Assembly (NCBI RefSeq): GCF_013401995.1
Contig: NZ_JACBJI010000009.1
Coordinates: 62,001-126,000 of the forward strand
Reading direction: 5' to 3'
Origin: Flavobacterium agri
GTDB taxonomy: Bacteria > Bacteroidota > Bacteroidia > Flavobacteriales > Flavobacteriaceae
DNA length: 64,000 nucleotides
Both the position numbers and the translations under genes were made by a program. The first letter of the stretch is position 1. Every line of letters begins with the position of its first letter. Positions 57,939 through 64,000 of the stretch are shown piece after piece. The notes under the pieces are model-generated. The model was not told the origin of the DNA and did not search any database. It saw only the letters and a list, made by a program, of their open reading frames with translations.

Positions 57939-58556
57939 ATGGCTAAAGTAAAAATGGCGAAGAAGTCAACGAGCATCGACATGACGGCGATGTGTGACGT
58001 TGCTTTCCTTCTTCTCACTTTCTTTATCCTTACCGCCACAGCCAAGCAGCCGGAAGCACTTCCGGTAGACACTCCGAACTCAACCGTTCAGACCAAGTTG
58101 CCAGACAGCGATTTGGCAACCATCATAATCGGTGAGAATGGTAAAGTTTTTTATGGAGTGACTGGGCGTGACGTAAGGGTCAAGACGCTGGAATACATGG
58201 ATGAGAAATACAAGGTCGGATTCTCTGATGCCGATAAGCAGAAATTCGCGCTTATCGAGAACTTCGGAGTGCCTATCCAAAACTTGAAGCAGATCATCAA
58301 CATGACCAGCTCAGAGCGCAACCAAAAAGGGTTGCAGCCGGGAATCCCTAAAGATTCTACCGACAACCAGTTGGCAGATTGGATCCTGAATTCGCGTAAG
58401 GCGATCAGGGATTTGCACGACAAAGACCTTAACATCGCAATCAAAGGCGATGCTAAAGAAGAGTATCCCCAAATCAAGAAAGTGATGGATATCCTTCAGG
58501 AACAGAAGGTAAACAGTTTCAATCTGGTTACCGGTCTTAGAGGTAAGGATTTTTAA
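57939..58556 (+). CDS. exbD: ExbD/TolR biopolymer transport protein (first copy)
   Basis: A 205-residue protein with a short cytoplasmic tail, one membrane helix (about 20-42) carrying the proton-carrying Asp in DMTAMCDVAFLLLTFFILT, and a periplasmic ExbD domain. It is longer than canonical ExbD (about 140 residues) because of extra sequence in the middle (about 90-150). It is one of two dissimilar ExbD proteins in tandem. Confidence 0.92.
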   Translation: MAKVKMAKKSTSIDMTAMCDVAFLLLTFFILTATAKQPEALPVDTPNSTVQTKLPDSDLATIIIGENGKVFYGVTGRDVRVKTLEYMDEKYKVGFSDADKQKFALIENFGVPIQNLKQIINMTSSERNQKGLQPGIPKDSTDNQLADWILNSRKAIRDLHDKDLNIAIKGDAKEEYPQIKKVMDILQEQKVNSFNLVTGLRGKDF

Positions 58557-58573
58557 TTTAACGACAAGAGAAA

Positions 58574-59140
58574 ATGGCAGAATTAAATACCGGCGACGGC
58601 GGAGGCAAGAAAGGCTCCAAGAAAGTCCGCAGTAAAAAACTCAATTCCAAGGTCGATCTTACAGCAATGGTTGACTTGGCGTTTCTTTTGATCACGTTCT
58701 TCATGCTTACCACGTCTTTGTCGAAACCTCAGTCTATGGACTTGACGTTGCCCGACAAGAACGAAGACCAGAAGGTCGACGATATGAAGGTCGATGAAAA
58801 CCGCACCATGACCGTTCTTTTGGGAGACAACAACCAATTGAAATACTACATGGGTTTCCTTAATCAAAAAGGCAAACCAATGGATGTAGTTTACGGCAAA
58901 GACGGTTTCAGAAAGGAACTGATAAAACGCAAAAAAGAGGTTATCGACTATTCTACTGCGAAAGGGAAACCGGACCAGGGAATTATCGTAATCATCAAGC
59001 CGAGCAAGAAATCGAACTATAAAAACCTAGTTGACATCCTCGATGAGATGGCGATCAACAAAGTGGCACAGTACGCGATTGTAGACATTACACCAGAAGA
59101 GGTTGCTGTCCTTGAGGGCGACGCCAAACCGGCCGAATAA
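58574..59140 (+). CDS. exbD: ExbD/TolR biopolymer transport protein (second copy)
   Basis: A 188-residue ExbD with a Gly/Lys-rich cytoplasmic tail (GDGGGKKGSKKVRSKKLNSK), the membrane helix with the essential Asp in DLTAMVDLAFLLITFFML and a periplasmic domain. It follows the first ExbD by 17 bases; the two share the helix motif but differ in the periplasmic part, so a mixed ExbB-ExbD1-ExbD2 complex is plausible. Confidence 0.92.
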   Translation: MAELNTGDGGGKKGSKKVRSKKLNSKVDLTAMVDLAFLLITFFMLTTSLSKPQSMDLTLPDKNEDQKVDDMKVDENRTMTVLLGDNNQLKYYMGFLNQKGKPMDVVYGKDGFRKELIKRKKEVIDYSTAKGKPDQGIIVIIKPSKKSNYKNLVDILDEMAINKVAQYAIVDITPEEVAVLEGDAKPAE

Positions 59141-59161
59141 CCTTTTAAAAAGAAACTAATT

Positions 59162-59950
59162 ATGAAACTCGATTTATTAAGACAACAATGGCTTGATATC
59201 GTATTCGAGGGTAAAAACAAGCTTTACGGAGCCTACCAGCTTCGCAAGCAAAACCCTAGAACGACTATGCTTGCCTTGCTTTTCGGGGCTGTTATCTTCG
59301 CTTTCCTCGTCAGTACGCCTATGTTGGCGCGCTTGATTCCTGAAGGAAAGAGTGAGGATGCGTCTTTGGATACGAAAATCGTAACCATCAAGATCCCACC
59401 TAAGCAAAAACCGCCTGAAAATCTTCCACCGCCACCGCCGCCACCTCCAAAAGTGGATCAGATCAAATTCGTGAAACCGGTTGTGGCCAAAGCCGAGGAA
59501 GTCGTCGAAGAACCACCTAAAATGGATAAGATCGAAGACAAGAAGGTTGGTACCGAAAACATCAAAGGTGATCCGGATGCTCCGGTAACCATCGATGAGC
59601 CGGTAGGAAACGGACCGAAAGATGTGGTTGAAGACAACAACATCTACAACGCCGCAGGTATTGAGGTTAAACCTGAATTCCCAGGCGGAATCGAAAAGTT
59701 CTACAAGTTCGTAAGAGACAATTACCGTACTCCTGAAGATGCGGTTGGCGGAAGAATGATCGTTTCTTTCGTTGTAGAGAAAGACGGTTCCCTTACCGAC
59801 ATCAAAGTGCCACGTCCTGCGGGTCCTGGAACTGCCGAAGAAGCTATCCGCATGCTGAAGCGTTCTCCTAAATGGACTCCGGCTGAACAAAACGGAAAAA
59901 AGGTACGTTGTGCCTTTACACTTCCAATCACGATTCAGGCTCCGGAATAA
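59162..59950 (+). CDS. tonB: Energy transducer TonB
   Basis: A 262-residue TonB. It has a cytoplasmic start (MKLDLLRQQWLDIVFEGKNK), one membrane helix (about 37-58), a proline-rich spacer (KQKPPENLPPPPPPPPK), and a C-terminal TonB domain (about 180-262; PEFPGGIEKFYKFVRDNY, GRMIVSFVVEKDGSLTDIKV, PAEQNGKKVRCAFTLPI). It transmits ExbB/ExbD energy to outer-membrane TonB-dependent transporters such as SusC-like proteins. Its stop overlaps the next ATG by one base (TAATG). Confidence 0.94.
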   Translation: MKLDLLRQQWLDIVFEGKNKLYGAYQLRKQNPRTTMLALLFGAVIFAFLVSTPMLARLIPEGKSEDASLDTKIVTIKIPPKQKPPENLPPPPPPPPKVDQIKFVKPVVAKAEEVVEEPPKMDKIEDKKVGTENIKGDPDAPVTIDEPVGNGPKDVVEDNNIYNAAGIEVKPEFPGGIEKFYKFVRDNYRTPEDAVGGRMIVSFVVEKDGSLTDIKVPRPAGPGTAEEAIRMLKRSPKWTPAEQNGKKVRCAFTLPITIQAPE

Positions 59951-60180
59951 TGGACGACAATCAAATGATAAAGAAGAAATCGCCCAAACAGCGATTTCTT
60001 CTTGTTATAGGCATACTCTTTTTCGCGGTCTATCTCTTTTTAGGCCTCGCTGTAATCTTTTGGAAAAAGCTTCCGCTGAACATGGATTACAAGTACAGGA
60101 TCGCTTTCGGCGTCCTGCTTATCGTGTATGCCTTCATCCGATTCCTTCGCTTGCTAAAATCTGAACCGACACAAGAATGA
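59950..60180 (+). CDS. Small membrane protein in the TonB operon
   Basis: A 76-residue protein with two hydrophobic segments (RFLLVIGILFFAVYLFLGLA and YRIAFGVLLIVYAFIRFL) joined by a short loop (FWKKLPLNMDY). It overlaps tonB by one base at the start and the PstS-like gene by four bases at the end, so its translation is coupled on both sides. The longer frame from 59908 lies within tonB. The function is unknown; association with ExbB/ExbD/TonB is inferred from position. Confidence 0.8.
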   Translation: MDDNQMIKKKSPKQRFLLVIGILFFAVYLFLGLAVIFWKKLPLNMDYKYRIAFGVLLIVYAFIRFLRLLKSEPTQE

Positions 60181-61091
60181 AAAAGCTAATCGTGATTCCC
60201 GTAGTCGTTTTGGGAATTTTGGTTTTTGCCATGTGCAATAAGAAATCCGAGGCCGTTCCCGAAGGAGAAACCATTCTCACGGGTAAAGCTTCCGTATTGG
60301 TAGATGAAACGCTGCTTCCGATAATGGAAGACCAGGTGGCTGTTTTCGAAAGCGACTATGCGGGCAGGATCAATCTTATGCCGCGTTCGGAAGCCGAAGT
60401 GATTCGTGGTATTCTCGAGGATTCGGCAAGGATAGCCGTTTTGGCAAGACCATTGTCGGCCGAAGAACGAAAGTATTTCAATTCAAAAGAGCGTTTTCCG
60501 AGAGAAACCCAAATCGGGACGGACGCCATCGCTTTGATCGCGAACAAACAAAACGACACCCTGATAAAACTTCAAGATGTTCTTGACGTGATGCAAGGTA
60601 AGGCAAACCCTAATCTCAAAGGTTTGGTGTTCGATAACCTGAATTCGGGAACGGTAAGTTACCTGATGAAACTGGCCAAAATCAAGGACGTGCCCAAAAC
60701 GGGTGTGTATTCATTCAACACGAATGCGGAAGTGGTGAAATTTGCTTCCGAAAACCCCGGAATGGTCGGAGTGATCGGGTTGAATTGGTTACTTCAGCCG
60801 ACTCCCGAAATAGAAAGTTATCTTAAAAATATCAATATTCTTAGTGTTAAAAGCCTTACAGGTAGTAGCTTTGTATATCCTAGCCAAAATAGCCTGGGTG
60901 AAAAAACCTATCCGCTGGCACGCGATTTGTATATCGTGAACGCGCAGGGATATGAAGGACTCGGAATCGGGTTGGCATCTTTTGTCGCCGGCGAACGCGG
61001 CCAACGCATCATCCTTAAATCCGGACTTTTGCCGATTCGTGTCCCTGCCCGAAAAATTGTGATTCGAAAAGGAATTGAAAAAAAACAATAG
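60177..61091 (+). CDS. PstS-like substrate-binding lipoprotein
   Basis: A 304-residue protein with a lipoprotein signal (ILVFAMCNKK, Cys about 21) and a type II periplasmic binding fold of the phosphate-binding (PstS-like) family: GKASVLVDETLLPIMEDQVAVF, DAIALIANKQND, NSGTVSYLMKL and ENPGMVGVIGLNWL. No transporter genes are adjacent, and in this operon it is followed by a TPR protein, so phosphate uptake is less likely than a sensing or structural role in the TonB system; inference only. Confidence 0.85.
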   Translation: MKKLIVIPVVVLGILVFAMCNKKSEAVPEGETILTGKASVLVDETLLPIMEDQVAVFESDYAGRINLMPRSEAEVIRGILEDSARIAVLARPLSAEERKYFNSKERFPRETQIGTDAIALIANKQNDTLIKLQDVLDVMQGKANPNLKGLVFDNLNSGTVSYLMKLAKIKDVPKTGVYSFNTNAEVVKFASENPGMVGVIGLNWLLQPTPEIESYLKNINILSVKSLTGSSFVYPSQNSLGEKTYPLARDLYIVNAQGYEGLGIGLASFVAGERGQRIILKSGLLPIRVPARKIVIRKGIEKKQ

Positions 61092-61109
61092 TAACATAAA
61101 ACTTCCAAA

Positions 61110-62783
61110 ATGACTAAGACCAAAATTCTAAGTATAGCTTTTGTCGCTTTGTCGATATCTGCCGCGAAGGCTCAGGATGTTGAGCAGGCCAAGAAAGCAA
61201 TCGACGCCGAGCAATACGAAAAAGCCAAAAACATGCTTAAGGCCGCCGTCCAGGCCAAACCAAACGACGGACGTGCCGCTTTCCTATTGGGAAAAGTATA
61301 CTTAAAACAAGACATAGAGGATTCTGCCAAAGTCGTTTTCCAAAAAGGGATCACCGCTAAAGAAGACGGAAACCTGAACTATATCGGATTGGGGCAAATC
61401 GACCTCAATGCGAAAAATACAAGCGGAGCGCAAACGAATTTCGCCAATGCGCTAAAAGATGCCAAAAAGAAGGACACCGAAGAGCATGTTTTCATCGCAC
61501 GCGCCTACATGGATGCCGATAAGCCCGATTACAAAGCAGCTTTGGTAGCCTTGGAAAAAGCAAAACTGGCCAACGCTCAGGATGCCCAAGTACAATTGGC
61601 TTTGGGTGATGCTTACTACGGTGACAAAAATCAAAACGATGCATACGCAGCTTACAGAAATGCATTTGCCGCCGATGCACAATTGATCCGCGCCAAAATG
61701 CAGTTGGGCGTACTTTTGAAAGGTGCGCGTGCATTTACCGAAGCCGTTAAAGCTTTCGACGGAGTTGTCGCATCGAACGCCAACTACGGTCCGGTTTACC
61801 GCGAACTTGCCGAAACCTACTATTTGTGGGCGAACAACGATTCTAAAAAATATTCGGAATATATCCAAAAGGCACTTGGCTATTACGAAAAATACATGAG
61901 CCTTACCGATTACTCGTTGGCTTCGCGTATGCGTCACGCCGACTTCCTTATCCTTGCCAAAGATTACAAGGCATTGGAAGCCGAGGCTCAAAAAATGCAA
62001 CAGCTCGACAAAGTCAACCCGCGTATCTTGCGTTATTTGGGGTATTCGGCTTACGAGAACGGAAATACAGACGTAGCCATCGAATCGTTGACCAAGTTTA
62101 CGACGAATCCGGCGAACAAAGTGATCGCCCGCGATTATATGTATCTTGGTTTGGCGAAATTGAAAAAGGCTTCGGGAACGACTGCCGGAGCTCCGGTTGA
62201 TGCCGCGACTTTCGATTCAGGTGTGGCCGATATCCGCAAATCTGTAGAAATGGAAGCCAGTATGACGTACGATTTGAGTGAACTCGGTAAAAAATTCTTC
62301 GACCAGAAATTGTATCGTGAAGCAGGAGCGATCTACGAAATCGCCGTTACGAACGAAGCATCGAAAAATTACACCCAGGATTTGTTCTATTACGGATACG
62401 CATTGTACTACGCCAACAACCGTAAAGACGTCAAACCGGATGTAGCCCAAGTACAGAAAGCCGAAGCTGCGTTCGCAAAAGTTGCCGAGAATTCGCCAAC
62501 GACCCAAGATGCGTTCCTTTTCCGCGCGCGCGCCAACAGTTTGATGGACGCTAACGAGGCGATGGCGAAAAATTACGAGGATTATCTTCGTATCGTAAAC
62601 GAAAAAGGAGCCGAAGAAATGGCAAAAGACGCTACCAAAAAGAAAATGGTAGAAGCTTATAACAATATCGGCGCGTATTATGCCGCCATCAACGACAAGG
62701 TAAAAGCCAAGGATTATTTCAACAAAGCGTTGGTTTTGGCCCCTGGCGATTCGTTCGCGACCCAATCGTTGAAACAATTGTAA
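61110..62783 (+). CDS. TPR repeat protein, secreted
   Basis: A 557-residue exported protein (signal ending AAKAQ, about residue 22) made of about 10-12 TPR-like helix pairs rich in Ala, Tyr and Lys (AKKAIDAEQYEKAKNMLKAA, GRAAFLLGKVYLKQDIEDSA, YNNIGAYYAAINDKVKAKDY). It would act as a periplasmic scaffold. It is the last gene of the ExbB-TonB operon and is followed by a terminator at 62805. Confidence 0.88.
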   Translation: MTKTKILSIAFVALSISAAKAQDVEQAKKAIDAEQYEKAKNMLKAAVQAKPNDGRAAFLLGKVYLKQDIEDSAKVVFQKGITAKEDGNLNYIGLGQIDLNAKNTSGAQTNFANALKDAKKKDTEEHVFIARAYMDADKPDYKAALVALEKAKLANAQDAQVQLALGDAYYGDKNQNDAYAAYRNAFAADAQLIRAKMQLGVLLKGARAFTEAVKAFDGVVASNANYGPVYRELAETYYLWANNDSKKYSEYIQKALGYYEKYMSLTDYSLASRMRHADFLILAKDYKALEAEAQKMQQLDKVNPRILRYLGYSAYENGNTDVAIESLTKFTTNPANKVIARDYMYLGLAKLKKASGTTAGAPVDAATFDSGVADIRKSVEMEASMTYDLSELGKKFFDQKLYREAGAIYEIAVTNEASKNYTQDLFYYGYALYYANNRKDVKPDVAQVQKAEAAFAKVAENSPTTQDAFLFRARANSLMDANEAMAKNYEDYLRIVNEKGAEEMAKDATKKKMVEAYNNIGAYYAAINDKVKAKDYFNKALVLAPGDSFATQSLKQL

Positions 62784-62804
62784 TCCTGATTTAATCACGT
62801 ATGA

Positions 62805-62832
62805 AAACCGGTGGGCTTCCATCGGTTTTTTT
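62805..62832 (+). terminator. Intrinsic terminator of the ExbB-TonB-TPR operon
   Basis: AAACCG (62805-62810) pairs with CGGTTT (62823-62828), with a further TGG/CCA inside, then T residues. Confidence 0.8.
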
Positions 62833-62870
62833 CGTTTAAGGGCTTTATGATTTTGAGGCATGGGATTGAT

Positions 62871-62878
62871 TATCTTTG
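62871..62878 (+). promoter_or_regulatory. queE: Predicted -7 promoter box of queE
   Basis: TATCTTTG, a perfect box 17 bases before the queE ATG, implying a short 5' leader. Confidence 0.55.
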
Positions 62879-62895
62879 CACTTTATTTTTGAAAA

Positions 62896-63528
62896 ATGCT
62901 GACACAGGAAGTAAAGGAATTGGTAAACAAAGGCGAGATGTTGCCGCTTATGGAAGAATTCTACACCATTCAAGGTGAAGGTTACCATACGGGCACGGCG
63001 GCTTATTTTATCAGGGTTGGAGGATGTGACGTCGGCTGTCACTGGTGCGATGTCAAGGAAAGTTGGAATGCCGATCTGCATCCGCCCACTCATGTAGAAA
63101 ATATAGTAGATAACGCAAGGAAGTATGCCGATACGGTTGTCGTTACCGGAGGCGAACCCTTAACGTGGGACATGTCTGCGCTTACTTCGAAACTCAAGGA
63201 AAGCGGTATGCGCATCCATATCGAGACCTCAGGAGCTTACGAACTTTCTGGCGAATGGGACTGGATCACGCTTTCGCCTAAAAAAACGAAACTTCCGACT
63301 CAATCGGTTTACGACAAAGCCGACGAGCTCAAAGTCATCGTATACAACAAGCACGATTTCACTTTTGCCGAAGAACAGGCCCAAAAAGTAAATCCTGACG
63401 CCATACTTTTCCTGCAACCGGAATGGAGCCGTCGCGAAGAAATGACACCGTTGATCGTCGAGTATGTGATGAACAACCCGAAGTGGCGGATTTCGCTTCA
63501 AACGCATAAATACTTGAACATCCCGTAA
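62896..63528 (+). CDS. queE: 7-carboxy-7-deazaguanine synthase
   Basis: A 210-residue radical SAM enzyme of queuosine biosynthesis converting carboxy-tetrahydropterin to 7-carboxy-7-deazaguanine. The cluster ligands are Cys44, Cys48 and Cys51 in GGCDVGCHWCDVK (CX3CX2C), with the substrate-binding FYTIQGEGYHTGTAAYFIR before it and VVVTGGEPLTWDM after it. QueA of the same pathway is encoded at 43.7 kb. It is single-gene with a predicted promoter just upstream. Confidence 0.93.
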   Translation: MLTQEVKELVNKGEMLPLMEEFYTIQGEGYHTGTAAYFIRVGGCDVGCHWCDVKESWNADLHPPTHVENIVDNARKYADTVVVTGGEPLTWDMSALTSKLKESGMRIHIETSGAYELSGEWDWITLSPKKTKLPTQSVYDKADELKVIVYNKHDFTFAEEQAQKVNPDAILFLQPEWSRREEMTPLIVEYVMNNPKWRISLQTHKYLNIP

Positions 63529-63591
63529 CCAGAAAACCGTTGGAATCGAAATTGCGTTTCCATTAATCCAAATAAACTTAACTACCCAATA

Positions 63592-64000
63592 ATGAAAAAA
63601 GTACTTTTTACGATCGCGTTCATCGCTTCTGTCCAATTCGCTTCGGCCCAAACCAACGATGCAGCTTTCCGCAAGGATGTGTTGAAAGTGATCCAGGTAA
63701 GCGGAGCGACGTCTCAATTCGATGCGGCCAAAAAACAGGTAATGGCCATGGTTCCGGCAGAAAAGCAAGCAGCTTTCGCGATTGAATTCGATGCTACGTT
63801 GCCGGCTTTGTACGACAAAATCGTCGACATCTACATCCAGACGTACACCAAAGAAGACCTGAAAGCGATGCTCGCGTTTTACGATTCGCCGGTTGGGAAA
63901 AAAATGGCGGCCAATGCAGCTCCAATTATGGAAAAATCGATGGCTGCAGGCAAAGAATGGGGACAAGGTCTTCAAACCATTTTGATGAAATACATGAACT
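63592..64000 (+). CDS. DUF2059 secreted protein (5' part; truncated by window end)
   Basis: An open frame from ATG 63592 to the window edge (136 codons). A signal peptide (MKKVLFTIAFIASVQFASAQ) is followed by an all-helical segment typical of DUF2059 (KVIQVSGATSQFDAAKKQVM, FDATLPALYDKIVDIYIQTY, KEDLKAMLAFYDSPVGKKMA). DUF2059 proteins are small exported helical proteins of unknown function. The stop codon lies beyond the window. Confidence 0.85.
   Translation, partial: MKKVLFTIAFIASVQFASAQTNDAAFRKDVLKVIQVSGATSQFDAAKKQVMAMVPAEKQAAFAIEFDATLPALYDKIVDIYIQTYTKEDLKAMLAFYDSPVGKKMAANAAPIMEKSMAAGKEWGQGLQTILMKYMN

Noticed and set aside
1..64000. tRNA or rRNA genes, insertion sequences, prophage genes
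   Set aside because: No tRNA T-arm-like GTTCGANTC context with a plausible cloverleaf, no rRNA-like stretches and no transposase, integrase or phage proteins were noticed. A tRNAscan and ISfinder search would be the decisive check.

Overview
The window comes from a Bacteroidota genome, almost certainly a member of the Flavobacteriaceae. Evidence: a gliding-motility ABC ATPase (GldA), a cell-surface protein with a type IX secretion sorting tail, GLPGLI, DUF5686 and DUF2807 families, a split methionine synthase, and repeated promoter boxes of the Bacteroidota form TAnnTTTG (TATCTTTG, TATTTTTG, TAAATTTG, TATATTTG) just upstream of genes. By eye the coding regions are GC-richer than in most Flavobacterium; this was not computed. 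No tRNA, rRNA, transposase, prophage or CRISPR array was seen.

Layout. 0-0.3 kb: two tandem cysteine-rich metallothionein-like micro-genes. 0.4-7.6 kb: pyruvate dehydrogenase E1 beta, a DUF5686 outer-membrane protein, an acetyltransferase, an AlkA-like glycosylase and a membrane pyrophosphatase with a C-terminal extension. 7.7-12.1 kb: a tightly overlapping glycan-degradation operon (GH20 hexosaminidase, glycosylasparaginase, CutC, DinB-like). 12.1-13.5 kb (minus): deoxynucleoside kinase and a secreted unknown. 13.7-17.4 kb: GLPGLI protein plus outer-membrane beta-barrel protein. 17.4-18.0 kb: an intergenic element bounded by inverted repeats.

18.0-28.5 kb is a methionine locus: metK (minus), then metY, metX, a split metH (two genes) and metF. 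It carries several RNA-level control signals: a structured leader with terminator and antiterminator, a cysteine-rich leader peptide followed by a second terminator before metY, and a SAM-I riboswitch before the metH genes. A family of near-perfect palindromic repeats (GCCACGAAT...ATTCGTGGC) is concentrated here.

28.6-31.1 kb: PagL-like acyloxyacyl hydrolase and two secreted proteins. 31.2-32.1 kb: gldA (minus). 32.3-35.7 kb: an aromatic amino acid operon (pheA, aminotransferase, DAHP synthase/chorismate mutase). It is preceded by a complete phenylalanine-type attenuator (leader peptide containing WFYFSNFFYF, antiterminator, terminator) and interrupted by 11 copies of a 7-base repeat where a prephenate dehydrogenase might be expected. 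35.9-44.8 kb: rsgA, dtd, two DUF3857 transglutaminase-like proteins (one without its catalytic Cys), a MazG-like protein, aroA, a secreted unknown and queA.

45-50 kb: SDR and AraC pair, kynureninase, kynurenine monooxygenase and an acetyltransferase. 50-56.8 kb (minus): NDH-2, an NTF2-like protein, a leucine-rich-repeat-like T9SS cargo, a DUF486 protein and a HerA-like ATPase. 57-62.8 kb: ExbB-ExbD-ExbD-TonB-small membrane protein-PstS-like lipoprotein-TPR operon. 62.9-64 kb: queE and the start of a DUF2059 protein cut by the window end.

The main result of the hunt is the number of cis-acting RNA regulators of amino acid biosynthesis: a Phe/Tyr/Trp leader-peptide attenuator, a Cys-rich leader with tandem terminators, and a SAM-I riboswitch.
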